The position numbers were made by a program, and so were the translations under genes. The notes under the pieces are model-generated. The model was given only the letters and a program-made list of their open reading frames with translations, searched no databases and had not been told where the DNA came from. A stretch of 64,000 nt of DNA from Guadua angustifolia (taxonomy: Eukaryota; Streptophyta; Magnoliopsida; Poales; Poaceae), in assembly GCA_036346375.1 (NCBI GenBank), contig CM070510.1, forward strand, positions 64,576,376 through 64,640,375, given 5' to 3'. Shown piece after piece: positions 35,601 to 47,037 of the stretch; the stretch's first letter is position 1, and each line of letters opens with the position of its first letter.

Positions 35601-38600
35601 TGAAATTAAATTATTTTGAAAATTTTCAGTATGATCCTACACTTCCTAGGATGGTACCATAAATTTTTCTCATCATGATAAAGCATGTACAATTTTATAA
35701 TAATCCAACAGTGTTTCTGCAGTTTTTTTAAAAAATGTCTTAAAATTCGTTTTTTCATCAAATTTTCATAGGAGATGATTTTCTTAAGAGTTATTGGACC
35801 AAATCCGGTCAAACAAAGTCAAATTTCGATAAAAAAAATGGTGAGATTACTGTAGAAATTTAACTTTTTTGAATTTTTTTTACTCCAGTCGGCATTTCAA
35901 AATTTGTCCACGTCCGAAAACCGAGATCTTGGTGAGATCTCGCGAAATTTCGGCGAGATTTGGATCCTTGGTCTTAATTAATTTATGCAATTATGCTGCT
36001 AGTTCTTTATTCTTCCAACTAGTTTCGTAATCTATGTTGTATATATAATCGTTAATGAATAAAACAACTGGAAATGTGATTTACCGTATGCTGGGCTTAG
36101 AAATTGTACTTTTTTGTTTTTCTTATGCTTGTTGGGTTCCCTCCTAACTGTCATGAATGTTTGCTTCTGCTCACCACAAAGCCTGCTGTACGACTATAAG
36201 GGCATATGCAAATGGATACAAGTAAAAGATCAAGATGAACAGAAAAATCAGGAAGTGCTTTTGCAGGAAATGCAAAGAAAATGTTTGCATGTGGAAAATG
36301 CATGCTTTGTATTAATTATAAAATAACTTCCCATTCTAATATATACATAGATTATAAGATAAATCAGATTACATGTAACTGTTTGTGTCTATCCTATCAG
36401 TCTAGATGTTCATCAATTCTCATTCCTGACGGTAGTTAATTTTGGCACATAGTGATAAACGCCTGTTATAACAATCACTTCTAATAAATTGCTAAAAATG
36501 TTTTCTGTTATGTGCACTAAGAGGAACCAGGAGGGGGGCATGGAAAATCTGCACCTGCATATTTCTTGCCCTGTTCTGGTGCATGGTTTTTTTAAAAACA
36601 ATGATGTGTAGTGATGTTGCCACAGGATCAAGTTTCAGAATATTTCAACGATTGTTATAGAATACCAGGGATTTTGTTTTGTTACATGATAGATCGTGAG
36701 CATCTTGTGAAATTATGCACTAGATAGAGAGACGCATGGGAGCAAATACATTTGCACCTGGTCAGAAATTCTGCCTTAGAATTACAGATTAACATTTTAA
36801 AATCTTGTTTGAAATAGATCCTATCATTTTCTCTTCCCTCTTATGTTTATGGACATTCGTTTCTATCATTTTTTTTTTTTTTTGGAAATCTGCAGAGATT
36901 GTGTTGGGTTGCCATTTTAACTCTCAGAAATTTGCAGCTTTTGGAAGCCAGACGGCAAACCAACCATCTGGGTATTTGCAAGGCTCGAGCATGTCCAGCA
37001 TCAGCAATTTTCCAAAGTCTCCTGCAGGCTATCAGCAGTCTCCTGCCTCCCTGTCCAGCACAGAGACATTGATAGGCAATCAGTAGAGTTACTTAATGGG
37101 ATGATGGCTCCTACAAGTGCCATGGACCAGACATCTGTTGAGTAAGTTTCGTGATAATTATAAATGTACACTAGACAGTAATTCTTGCTTGCTGATGAGA
37201 AAACACTGAGTGCAGTTTTTTTAGATAATGCAGCGAAAATGTCCTAATGCTCTAGTATTTATATAAGTTTCAATCAGTGTTTCATTGATGTTTTATACTA
37301 ATTTACTTGAGAAAACACCATGCTCCTTGCGTAGGATGCTCGGATACGCCGATACGATACGTGATCTCCCCAAAAACTCTGATACAACGATACATGTGTA
37401 TACATATAATAAAAAAAAATGTAGAGAAACATATATGAGATATGGTATATCACACACAAAATAGACATAAAAGAGATACTATAACAAAGAAAATGAAGAA
37501 GTAAATGAGTCGGATCATCTTGCAGGGCCCATCAGCCCATAGCAAGCGACTTAGGGTATGTAGTCTACTGATGCCCCAAACAGTTGCGTAATTGTGTGCT
37601 TCTATTCCTACCAGCTGCAGCAGCCATATGTTTTGCCTCCTAACCGTTGTTACACTCACCACCTCCTAGCTGCCGCTGGCTGTTTGGAAGTATATCACAC
37701 TACCACAGTTAAGAGGGGAGGAGAGGACTAGTGGGAAGACTCACCGTGCGTGAGGACCAGGGGTGCCATCACGTTGGCAGGGAGAGGAGTGCCGCACTCC
37801 ACCGTCTACAAGGGGAGAAGAATGTTGGCGTGGGAGCCTGAGGGAATAGAGGAGTAGGGACAGTGGTGTGGGGAGCGAGAAGGGACTGCGGGATGGGAAT
37901 AAATGATTCCAGCATCTCCTTGTGAGTTGGTAGAGATATTATGGTTGAGAGGTATCGAGGAAGTATTTAGCAAGTATCGCAGAAGTACCAAGATTTTTTT
38001 TTAAAAAAAGGAAATTCACCGATACGGTCGTATTGGGGCCATATCTGATACAGTATCGATATATGCCAGTTTTCTGAAGTATCCAAATATTGGAGCCCTT
38101 GCTAGCATAAGGTTTTTAGGAACACCTAATATATAACTAAAATCAATTAGACTTGGTTGTTTAACAACAAATATATCTGGTCACTTTTGTTGTTTTTTAT
38201 TAGTTAGTTTGTAATATATCATTCTGTTCCAGTGTAAAGTTCTCATTACTTATGTTTGTTTCTGCCTTTTATTTCTTTAACAGGGACAATAAAAATGAAA
38301 GTCAGGATGATAGTATCTGGTTGAAGGGAAAATGGGCAATTGGAGAGGTATGTAATTTTTTCCTCTTAAAAATGTTTGATCATAGACATATGGTACATTC
38401 CCATTTATTTCTCTACATTTCTCTTGTTGTTTTAGGCAAGCTCATGCAGTTATTTCGCTTGTTTTAGGCAAGCTCATGCAGTTAGTTGACATCATCCACA
38501 AACTGTGGCCTGTGTGCATATTTAATTATTTATGTCCAATCTCTATGTCATCTCTAGCATCTGAATTGATGAAATGTACAAGAATTGCTTCTTTTTTTTA

Positions 38601-38971
38601 TCAAGGCACAATATTTTGTTTCTTAGGAATTTATGTGTGCACATCCTATCTGTTTGTTTACAGCATGTCTTGCTGTCTTTCTTTATCTTACTTTTGTTGA
38701 TATTGAGCACATATACATTTCTCATGTCTGGATGCTTAGGCATTTTTCAAAAATTTGAGTGAGCAACTTTCTGTTAGGAGATATACTAAGGTTTTTTTTT
38801 CGAGTAGGACATATACTAAGTTCTGCATTCTTTATGACAAACCGCGTAGAACAAAACAGTTCTTGCTTGTTGGTTTTATATTAACTAGTTTCTGGCATTT
38901 GATTTCACGAAACTCCTTTTCAGATACCACTGGATGAACCGCCACAGAGGCACATTAGCCATGTAGTTTGA
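32613..38971 (+). CDS. NUP42: CCCH zinc-finger FG nucleoporin, NUP42/CG1-like (apparent frameshift)
   Basis: Ten exons: 32613-32656, 32791-33013, 33125-33207, 33301-33399, 33486-33579, 33981-34198, 34385-34500, 36938-37141, 38284-38347 and 38924-38971. Residues 8-27 form a CX7CX5CX3H zinc finger (ELCRNFQRG/SCKYGAQCRYLH). A glutamine-rich stretch (CAG run at 32881-32905) and an FG/GF-poor linker follow (PFGFG, NPYGFG, VFTSF, LFGQS, AFGSQ). The C-terminus is DDSIWLKGKWAIGEIPLDEP. In yeast and animals NUP42 sits on the cytoplasmic side of the nuclear pore with Gle1 and helps mRNA export; the plant homologue is CG1. All junctions agree in phase except inside exon 8, where one base seems missing between about 37045 and 37068. 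Read literally, the protein ends at 37086. Two transposons lie in its introns. Confidence 0.85.
34516..35970. mobile_element. hAT-like non-autonomous element with internal tandem repeats, in NUP42-like intron 7
   Basis: GTCTTAAT flanks both sides (34508-34515 and 35971-35978), an 8-bp duplication typical of hAT. The termini CAAGGATTGAAATCTCGG and, inverted, CAAGGATCCAAATCTCGC match at most positions. GCGAGATCTCG-type palindromes lie just inside both ends. The interior (about 34700-35800) is a run of diverged units of about 170-190 bp, each with 'ttttgaaaattttt', 'ataaaattttcagatgatga' and 'gtgctac...ctcataaaa'. No coding capacity. It sits in the intron between exons 7 and 8. Confidence 0.85.
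37336..38098. mobile_element. probable hAT-like non-autonomous element in NUP42-like intron 8
   Basis: Inverted termini are visible as GGATGCTCGGATACGCCGATAC on the left, shortened here to its core CTCGGATACGCCGATAC. On the right are GATACAGTATCGATA and GTATCCAAATATTGGAGCCC. CTTGC occurs outside both ends, but a full 8-bp duplication is not clear. The middle is moderately GC-rich and non-coding. Confidence 0.5.
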
Positions 38972-40400
38972 GAAATCAAGGTATTTTTTTGTCGTGGAGG
39001 CATGATCCAGTCAGCTTTAATGGTCTCTTCCATGTAGTTCAGATATCATCAGTTGGTTATAGTTTCCACCTCTGAGGTATATTTCTTACCATTTTGCTCT
39101 TTTCCCTTGAAGAAACTCTTGCAAGTCATTTGTGACACTATATATTGATTCTGCTACGTTGCAGCTCCAGGACGATATGAAGAAGAATACTACAACAAAA
39201 TGGAGAACGTACAAAGCATAAGGAAGTCTGATCAACCAATCAATGCAGCGGTTTTTCCCACTTATTCGGTCTAGTATAAGGTCTAATTTGCATTTTTGCC
39301 CCCAATATACCTTTTGGAACTGTAATCTAGCAACGACCAATGATCAGTCTTATCTTGCCAAGCTAGTTCATTGTTGTTGTTGTTGTTAGCGTCTTGCACG
39401 CTGCGTCCTGTGTACATAGTTTGGGGGTGATGGATGGGCTAATCAGAACTAGACTGGAATATCACATATTGAATGATAATCATTTAAGTTGTGCCTGTGA
39501 AATTGAACGTTGTAGTGTTGTCCGGAAGGTGCTAGTGCGTTATTTCCATGTGTCGCATACCTGGGTTGAAATTGTATGTGCTCTTATGCCTTGCATCCTA
39601 AATTTCTGACCTTCCTCTAACAAATTTTTTTTTTGGCCTTGCATTTCTTCCTAGCAAGCAAATCAATTCAAGCCGTCTGATCGGGAAAGATCTAGTCCCA
39701 TATGTTCCTGTCCCAAAATAAAAAGGAATAAGCGATAAAATACCCTCATTTACTTATGCTATTGATAAAATGTCTCGTAATATCTCGCTAAAATGCGAGC
39801 TCTGAAATCACATGTCAGCGAAACAAATGCGACATTTTATTAATTGTACTAAATAAAATGAGGTATATCCCTAAATAAAAATCTCACTTGTTCCTTTTTG
39901 TCATTTTCTTCCCTCGAAACCCCCCCCCCTTCTCTCCTCCTCTCCGTGCTCACTAGCTCTCCCCCTCGCCTCGCGGCCAATGAAACTCATCGCCCATGTC
40001 AGGACTCCAGTATCCGAAGTATTAAGGCAGAGGTTTAGGAAGATGAGTTTTTACAGAAATAGTTGATATCCAATTCAAAACGGAGATGAGTTCACTTAAG
40101 GAGTATTGGACGGCTAGGGTCAGTACTAAAGTGACTTGGATAGATCGGAATATTGATATTAATAGTAGTAATTACTGTGGTAGATTTTGTCGGTAAATGT
40201 CTGAAAACATCTGGAAGCTGTAATTTCTCGTTTTCTACCGAATCTTTGCATGTAACAGACTGGCCGTATAAAGCCTAGTAGTAATGAGTTAGTTTTGGAG
40301 ACCATTTTTCTATAGTTAAGTTCCATAGTTTCTAGCGTAGTTCTTCCAGTTTCTAGTTTTTCGTACCCACAGATCGCATATCATTGTCTCTATCCGAATT
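38972..40400. other. 3'UTR of the NUP42-like gene and gene-free DNA
   Basis: A likely 3'UTR runs to about 39400. A (GTT)n run lies near 39371-39386. At about 39734-39870 'ataccctcattta' is mirrored by 'taaaatgaggtata', a possible old MITE. No gene is seen. Confidence 0.4.
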
Positions 40401-40439
40401 GTTTCTTTGCGGATTCTTGTTGGGATCTGACAATCCATC

Positions 40440-41200
40440 GCGTCGACCGGCCTCGAGGCCGAGGGTCGCGGTATCGAAGGCTAAGGCGGAGAGCGCGGCA
40501 GCGCCGGCGAGGCGGGCTTGGTAGTGCGGTGTGCCGGTGTTCTCAGGGATTCACGGCCCACAGCAGCTGCGGCGAGCGCGGTGGCGTCGGCAACCGGCGG
40601 AGATCTGCTCCCACGAGTAGAGCGGGGTAAGGGTTCCGTCCAATCAGATCTGGGCTGTTTGAGAACCTCATCGCAACCCCTAATCTCTTCTTCCGCATCG
40701 CAGGAACATAAACCCTAGCAAAGGAGCCGTCTCGCTCCCCTTCTCCTCCGGTTTGTCGCGCCCCTGACCCCGCGCCATCGGAACCGCGCAGCTTGCTGGC
40801 GTCGGTGCGGCCGCCCTGCCCGCTCGTGGCGCGCTCTACCTGCGCGGCGCATCGCCTTCCCCCGCCTTCGCCGTTCTCCCAATGGCTGCCGCTGTCTCCC
40901 CGTCGCCGTTCCAACCCTTAGGAGCGCCGCCGGTGGCTTGTGACGGTAGGCGGTAGCAGCGCTTCCCTTGGTCGGTCCACTTACCTCGCGTCGTGCTGGA
41001 TGCTGCGGCCATCTCTACTAGCGCCTCAACTATACGGTACGCCCCTGATAGCCATTTCCCATGCCTACTACTCTGCCATCTCTAGCACAACCAGTCAATT
41101 TTCTCCAAGGTAGTAGCCACATTTTCTCTCCATTCTGTTTTGAAACGGTGAAGTGGAGCGGGTCTTCAGCCAGCGAGGTACAGTGCAGGAGAACCAAAGT
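40440..41200. other. GC-rich island without a supported gene
   Basis: The base composition resembles grass first exons, and there is an overlapping 123-codon minus-strand frame and a 66-codon plus-strand frame. Neither shows a domain or leads into a spliceable continuation. It could be a captured gene fragment, a dead first exon or a non-coding transcript start. Confidence 0.35.
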
Positions 41201-41404
41201 TTTGAAACGGTGAACCCATCCGTTAGTGAGAAAATTGCATACATGCCTCCAAAGTTAAGTGGTCCTCGTTATTTTGCTCCGAAGTTAGTTGACCTCGTTA
41301 TTTTGCCCCGAAGTTTGTGTGCCCCCTTGTTTTTTTACCCTTTTTTTTACTTTTCTGGGTTTTCTTTTTTTTCTAATTTCTTATCATTTAGATAGACGAT
41401 TTTG

Positions 41405-41535
41405 CCTCTCCTCTAATCTAATCGCTACAGTGGGTATGTATCAATTAAATGCATTTGTTATAATTTGATTTGGAGAAGTATCAATTAATCGCTACAGTGG
41501 GTATGTATCAACAATTAATCGCTACAGTGGGTATT
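41405..41535. repeat. three copies of an ATCGCTACAGTGGGTAT block
   Basis: The 17-bp phrase occurs at about 41420, 41488 and 41518, the last two preceded by 'tatcaa...ttaatcgc'. A short local tandem-type repeat in non-coding DNA. Confidence 0.8.
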
Positions 41536-43207
41536 AAAGCCCACTAAAAGCCCAGCACATCTCAGGAGACCTACTCAGGCCAAAACACTCAGATGGCTAT
41601 TAAAGCCATAATAGCACGTGCAAACGGCCACTGAAGCCCAAAACAATTTACAAAAAGCCTACAGTAATGCTAGTGATGAACATCAAGGTCCACTTACGTA
41701 AAAACCGAAGACCAATTACGGTCGAGTCACGTTAAATTCTCCTGATTGCAAACCCACTTTTTTCCAGTAAAGTTGAAATGTCGGCCAATGCAAATCAATA
41801 ATAAATTTGAGGGCGGCCCGTTAACGGTCCAGTAACGTTGAAATGGCGGCTCATATAAGCCCATGGAAAGCCCACTAAAGCTGATATCTCTGACGCAGTG
41901 CCTTTAATCGCCCTCGCAGACTCATACGTAGACGTAACTTTCTTACTTTGCATATGTACGACCCAGCGACGTTAAACCTCAGCCTGTTTATGGCCCAATG
42001 AGAGGTGCTTCCATGATTTTTTTTATAGTTGTATAAATATTAAAGTACGAATAAAACGTAAATGATGATTACTTACCCTTTTCACTTAATTCAAAATTTA
42101 CACAATTTGCATTGAAAAAGAAAACATTGAAACACTACTCCGACCTAATATTTTGGGGTTGGCGTAGGAGCCGATATACGATCGGTGGTCCTTCGCCATA
42201 ACAGCCACGGCGATAACGCAGTGCAACTAATATTCGACACTAGATCAACTAAACTACCCGGAAAAAAGCTACCGCCTAAACATCTATCCCCATTTCAATA
42301 ATTTCAATAAACAATGTCCCGATACAAATACCATGCACCTATCTATACGAAAAAGATGTAAGGCGTGAGAACTTCTGTAGTAAAAGAAAAAAAAAGGAGC
42401 GTCCTCCAGAGCATGCATTCAATATCTGGTAGTGCCCCCTTTTGTACTTTCTGGATATTTGGGAGTATTCGTTGAAACACCTCAAAAATTTCAAAATTTT
42501 ATTTATTTGATTTTAGTTGGATTTATTTGAATTCTTCGGATTTTATTCGAATGTTATTTAGCTTGAGTTAGTTTTCCTTCCCTTTTGGGAATTCTTTGCA
42601 TTTTGGAGCATTCCATTTCCAGTCACTTTCCTTTTGACGTCGGACTGTTTCTTTTGCCGACCCAAATTCTTTTTCCGCGCGGCCTAGACCTTTTTCCGGC
42701 CGCCCTTTTTCCCCGGCCCGCCGCGCGCTCATTTTTCTTCAGCCGAATCGGGCGACGCACGCGCACGCCTGCGATTCTTGATCGAGCGACGCACGCGCAC
42801 GCCCACATCCACGGCCCGTCGCATGCACCGCAACGGCGCGGCGCGCTCATCGCCTCCAACTCTCCGTGCAAGGCCGAAGAAACCGACGTCCGCGGCCCAC
42901 GAAACAATTGCAAATGCCGCGCGCGGCGCTGCCTCGATAGATAGCTGCAAACCGCGCGCTCTCCGCCGCCGCGCCAGCCCGGCCCACGCCTGCCGCTCTC
43001 TCTCCCTCCCCCACGCGGGGAGTCTGCCGACTGCCTTAACCTTGCCATGTGACCCCCTGCCAACGCTGGACGCTGGCTGCCACTCGCCTGCCACCCGCCC
43101 CCATCACTCCCGCACTCTACTCCACTCCCCGAGCCAAACCTCACCACCACCCTCGCCGCGGCGGCCGTCTCGCCTCGAGGCCAGCCGCGAACCGCCACCG
43201 CCCGGCC
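41536..43207. other. upstream region of the LRX gene
   Basis: AT-rich and repetitive to about 42550, with repeated 'aaagcccactaaa' phrases, then increasingly GC-rich toward the LRX start. The promoter must lie in its right part. No specific element is assigned. Confidence 0.4.
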
Positions 43208-44968
43208 ATGAACGGCCGTCTCGCCTCCAGACGGTGGGCCGTCCTCCTCGCTCTGGTCGTCGCGCTTGCGTCCATGGCCTTGGCCGCGTCCCAGCCGACG
43301 GCCGACCCGCCGCCGTCGTGGGTGTTCCCCAACCCGCGCCTCCGCGCGGCGTACGTCGCGCTCCAGACGTGGAAGCGGACCGCCATCTTCTCCGACCCGG
43401 CCAACTTCACCGCCAACTGGGTCGGTCCCAACGTCTGCGCCTACAACGGCGTCTACTGCGCGCCGCACCCCGCCGACGGCGGCTTGCTCGTCGTCGCCGG
43501 CGTCGACCTCAACCACGCCGACATCGCCGGGTACCTCCCGGCCTCGCTCCCGGCGGGGCTGCCCGACCTCGCGCTGCTCCACCTCAACTCCAACCGCTTC
43601 TGCGGCGTCCTGCCGGACACCTTCCTCCACCTGTGCCTCCTCCACGAGCTCGACCTCAGCAACAACCGCTTCGTCGGCGCCTTCCCCGAGGTCGTGCTCT
43701 CGCTGCCGTCGCTCAGGTACCTCGACCTCCGGTTCAACGACTTCGAGGGGGCCATACCGCCGGCGCTGTTCGACGGCCCGCTCGACGCCATCTTCCTCAA
43801 CTCCAACCGCCTCACGCGGCCCATTCCGGCAAATCTTGGCAACTCGCCGGCATCCGTGGTAGTGCTCGCGCACAACAGGCTCGGAGGCTGCATCCCGCCA
43901 TCCATAGGGATGATGACCGAGACGCTGAACGAGATCGTGCTCATCGACGACGAGCTCACCGGGTGCATTCCAACGCAAGCGGGGCTGCTAAAAAAGGTAA
44001 CGGTGTTCGACGTCAGCGGCAACCACCTCCAAGGCCCGCTCCCCTGGAGCGTCGCCGGGATGGCGGCCATCGAGGAGCTCAACGTGGCCGGGAACCTCCT
44101 CGAAGGGCCGGTGCCGGCGGGCTTGTGCGGACTGCAAAGCCTCAAGAACTTCACCTACGAGAACAACTTCTTCACTTCGCGGCCGGGGTGCGCGGCGGCG
44201 ACGGCGGACGGCAGGTGGAACTGTATCCCTGGCGCTCCCGCGCAGCGGCCGCCGTCACAGTGCGCCGCCGCGGCTGCACACCCGTTCGACTGCAGCAAGG
44301 CGCAATGCCAGGCAGCGCGGGGCCACCCGGCCCGCCCCACGAGCAGGCGCCGGCGTAGAGGCGGCCGCGCGCCGCCCACTCCTTCGGGAGCGCATCGGCC
44401 ACATTATCGCTCAGCGCGGCCGCCGAGTCCTTCAAATCCGTCGCCGCCGCCTGGCTCGGCTACTCCATCGTACCCATCCCCGCCAGGGTGCTCCACAACG
44501 CCAGTAATGGGGCCGCCGCCGCCGCCAACCTACAACGACAGCCCCAAACCCTCAATGCCGCCTACATCTGTACCACCATCTCATGACTCGCCTCCGTCCG
44601 GTGAACCCATGGCATCGCCCCCCAAAGAGCACCACGGGTACGTCTTGCCACCACTCACGCCGACGACTCCCACCACGCCAGCATCCCCACTGCCACCGAC
44701 GGCGCCATGCTACCACCCTCCCGCCCCGGGAACACCGTCTTCGCCGGGTTCTTCTTGGACACCGCCACCTCAAAGCGGCGTCGGCGAGCACGGTGGTGAC
44801 CACGGCAACCAGCACGGGCCACCATCTTCACCTGGCGGTAAGCTGCCGTTCCCGCCGGTGCATGGCGTGTCATACGCGTCGCCACCGCCGCCGGTGAAGC
44901 TGCCGTTCCCGCCGGTCTACGGGGTGTCATACGCGTCGCCGCCGCCACCAACGAAGCCGTACAACTAG
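43208..44968 (+). CDS. LRX: leucine-rich repeat extensin-like cell-wall protein (LRX)
   Basis: Single exon, 586 aa. Residues 1-27 are a signal peptide (WAVLLALVVALASMALAAS). Residues about 40-100 are the N-terminal conserved region (LQTWKRTAIFSDPANFTANW, VCAYNGVYCAP). About ten leucine-rich repeats follow to about residue 310 (ALLHLNSNRFCGVLPDTF, ELDLSNNRFVGAFPEVVL, YLDLRFNDFEGAIPPALF). A cysteine hinge (CAAAAAHPFDCSKAQC) is next, then a proline-rich extensin-like tail to the end. Family members are secreted, anchored in the wall through the extensin part, and bind RALF peptides through the LRR part. The tail has few classical SPPPP blocks and ends with a two-fold 19-residue repeat (LPFPPVHGVSYASPPPP type). 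An in-frame ATG at 43049 is less likely because it would bury the signal peptide. Confidence 0.92.
   Translation: MNGRLASRRWAVLLALVVALASMALAASQPTADPPPSWVFPNPRLRAAYVALQTWKRTAIFSDPANFTANWVGPNVCAYNGVYCAPHPADGGLLVVAGVDLNHADIAGYLPASLPAGLPDLALLHLNSNRFCGVLPDTFLHLCLLHELDLSNNRFVGAFPEVVLSLPSLRYLDLRFNDFEGAIPPALFDGPLDAIFLNSNRLTRPIPANLGNSPASVVVLAHNRLGGCIPPSIGMMTETLNEIVLIDDELTGCIPTQAGLLKKVTVFDVSGNHLQGPLPWSVAGMAAIEELNVAGNLLEGPVPAGLCGLQSLKNFTYENNFFTSRPGCAAATADGRWNCIPGAPAQRPPSQCAAAAAHPFDCSKAQCQAARGHPARPTSRRRRRGGRAPPTPSGAHRPHYRSARPPSPSNPSPPPGSATPSYPSPPGCSTTPVMGPPPPPTYNDSPKPSMPPTSVPPSHDSPPSGEPMASPPKEHHGYVLPPLTPTTPTTPASPLPPTAPCYHPPAPGTPSSPGSSWTPPPQSGVGEHGGDHGNQHGPPSSPGGKLPFPPVHGVSYASPPPPVKLPFPPVYGVSYASPPPPTKPYN
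44840..44953 (+). repeat. 57-bp tandem duplication encoding an extensin-tail motif
   Basis: Two adjacent in-frame 57-bp units encode LPFPPVHGVSYASPPPPVK and LPFPPVYGVSYASPPPPTK. They differ at only a few positions, indicating a recent duplication at the 3' end of the LRX gene. Confidence 0.9.
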
Positions 44969-46056
44969 CAGGTAGCTGTAGCCGATCGATCGGTCGCCAC
45001 CTCCACGACCGGTAGTCCGTCAGTGGTCATCAATACATCTTTCCCTGTAGTTTCTTCTTGCATGTTCTTTTTAGTTTCCATTTTCTCTTCGTTTGAGGCC
45101 ATTTGATCAGATTGAATTCAAAGGCTCCATGGATTCTTTCTTTGTTTACTTCTTCACTCTTGGATCATTCGGCACTCTCCTCACCGAATCGATTAATGTT
45201 GCCACTCTCATATACACGCTGATCACACTAGTCGCCTTGCCTGCAAATATACTAGATCACGAGTTCACGACGTTCTTCACTCTTTAATTCGACTCGTTAA
45301 ATTGTACTCAAACGTGGGATAGATTAGGGTAGATACCTCAAAAGCAGCTTTTCATGATAAAAACGTGTGCACGATCTGATCCGGTGTAGAATGAACTTAT
45401 CTGATAATCGAGTGATTATATGATTATAAACAGATCATGCGGGGATCGAGCAGATAATTGATTGGATACTGCGACGTGCACAGAGGCTGCTGGGCTGGCT
45501 CCCTCTAACTGGAGGAGGACGCTCCGTCTCCAATCTGAGGGTGGAAAGCGAGTCTGAAAGCTTCAATTCCATGGGCCAGGGGAGGAAGGCGAAGTCTCTG
45601 GTATCCATGGATGATGGATCATCACCTCTGACCTCCCTCATCAGGTATGCCGCGACGGGAGGGTGCAGTCAAGTGGCAACATTCCAAAGGGCGCCACCAC
45701 CCCGACATTGTCACATGCATGATCGCCAAAGTCGAGGGGGGGAGACCACGAGCCATTACGTTTCCTGATGCTTCTCGTCCTCGACGGCGAGCAACACAAT
45801 GCAGTGAGGGTTACGCCTGTGCTGCTACTGCACCATGGTGGTGGCTGCAACATAGACCGCCGGCTGGCCGCTGCGTTTGAGGTCTCCTCTCGACAAGTGC
45901 AGTGCGTCTCATCGGCGTATGACTTTGGGAGCTCTTTCTTGCCTTTAATTGTCTATCTTTCGGGGCCCGTGTACGTTTCACGTGACAGGGGAGGAGAGGA
46001 GCGTCTGCTTGCTTGCTTCTTCTTTTTGTTTTTACCGAGGCGTGCACACGTATATC
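44969..46056. other. 3' flank of LRX, gene-free
   Basis: Likely 3'UTR to about 45300. Short frames at 45540-46094 overlap on both strands and have no recognisable motifs. Confidence 0.45.
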
Positions 46057-46520
46057 TAGGGGTGGATATCGAGCTGACTGACTCGACTCGGTAGACTTCG
46101 TAAGGTAACGAGTCAACTCGAACTCGACTCGTTATCTTAACGAGCTAGAAGTTCAACTCGACTCGACTCGTTATAAACTCGAGTTAGCTCGAACTCGACT
46201 CGTTAAGCTTGTTAGTAATGTGAGCAAGAGAGCATACATATTTGATTCATGTAGCTCGATTAACTCGTTAGCTCGGCTCGTTTAATTCGTTAGGGGATTT
46301 AGGGATTTAGTCATTTAGGGGATTTAGGGTTTTTTTTCATGTAGCTCGATTAACTCATTAGCTCGCTCGATAACTCGTTAGCTCGACTCGTTTAACTCGT
46401 TTTTTTAACGAGTTCAAAACCCAGCTTGACTCGACTCGTTAAGAAACGAGTTCGAGCCGAGTCGAGTCGAGTTTTCGAGTACTCGTTTAACTCGCGAGTT
46501 TCGAGTTTTTTTCACCCCTA
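46057..46520. mobile_element. hAT-type MITE, copy 2 (TAGGGGTGGATATCGAGCTG family)
   Basis: A perfect 8-bp duplication, CGTATATC, lies at 46049-46056 and 46521-46528. The termini are TAGGGGTG and CACCCCTA, the signature of this hAT group. The interior holds many 'aactcgactcgttaa' blocks in both orientations, which can fold back. Same family as 1082-1541. Confidence 0.93.
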
Positions 46521-46635
46521 CGTATATCCACATATACATGCGCTTCTCACATGTTTAATCTAAAGTAGACGCCAGAGTCTAGTTAAACAGGGGTACACGC
46601 TTCGACTAGTGAACACACCTCATGTGTGCATGTAA

Positions 46636-46936
46636 GGGCAGTCCCAATGCATATAGTTTTTATAACTTTCATGTCATCTAGACATTACATGTAGAAACTA
46701 TGCTCCCAATGGATAGTTTCTTCAAAATAAACTCTCATCTAATCTCCTCTTTTCTCTTATTTTCTCACCCAATCCCCTTTTTCCCTTTCTTGGTATTTGT
46801 GTAGAAATGGTTTCCTGCATGAGAAATAGTTTCCTTCTCTTTCATCATTAACTCTACCTCCACATCACCATTTTGCTTACATGGCAACATAATTAATGCT
46901 ATAGAAACTATCCTAGTCATCCCATTGGGATTGCCC
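46636..46936. mobile_element. Tourist-like MITE, TSD TAA
   Basis: The left end GGGCAGTCCCAATGCATA and the right end CCCATTGGGATTGCCC are inverted repeats flanked by TAA (46633-46635 and 46937-46939). 301 bp, non-coding. Confidence 0.85.
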
Positions 46937-47037
46937 TAATTTCTCATCCAGACTTCAGCTCGAAAGTCGAAAGGAAAGACGAGGGTGGGCAGCAAGCTCG
47001 CATACTATCGATCTTGCCAATTGCCAAAGAAGCTTAA

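Noticed and set aside
40518..40914. Gene in the GC-rich island
   Set aside because: Short overlapping frames on both strands, no domain, no spliceable continuation.
43049..43207. Upstream in-frame ATG for LRX
   Set aside because: It would place 53 arginine/histidine/proline-rich residues before a clear signal peptide at 43208.
42623..43978. 451-codon minus-strand open frame antisense to the LRX gene
   Set aside because: It mirrors a GC-rich coding exon. Codon composition follows the LRX frame on the plus strand, and the antisense peptide has no recognisable motif.
42778..44358. 526-codon plus-strand frame overlapping LRX
   Set aside because: Arginine/proline-rich shadow frame of the LRX exon; the LRX frame has a signal peptide and LRRs.
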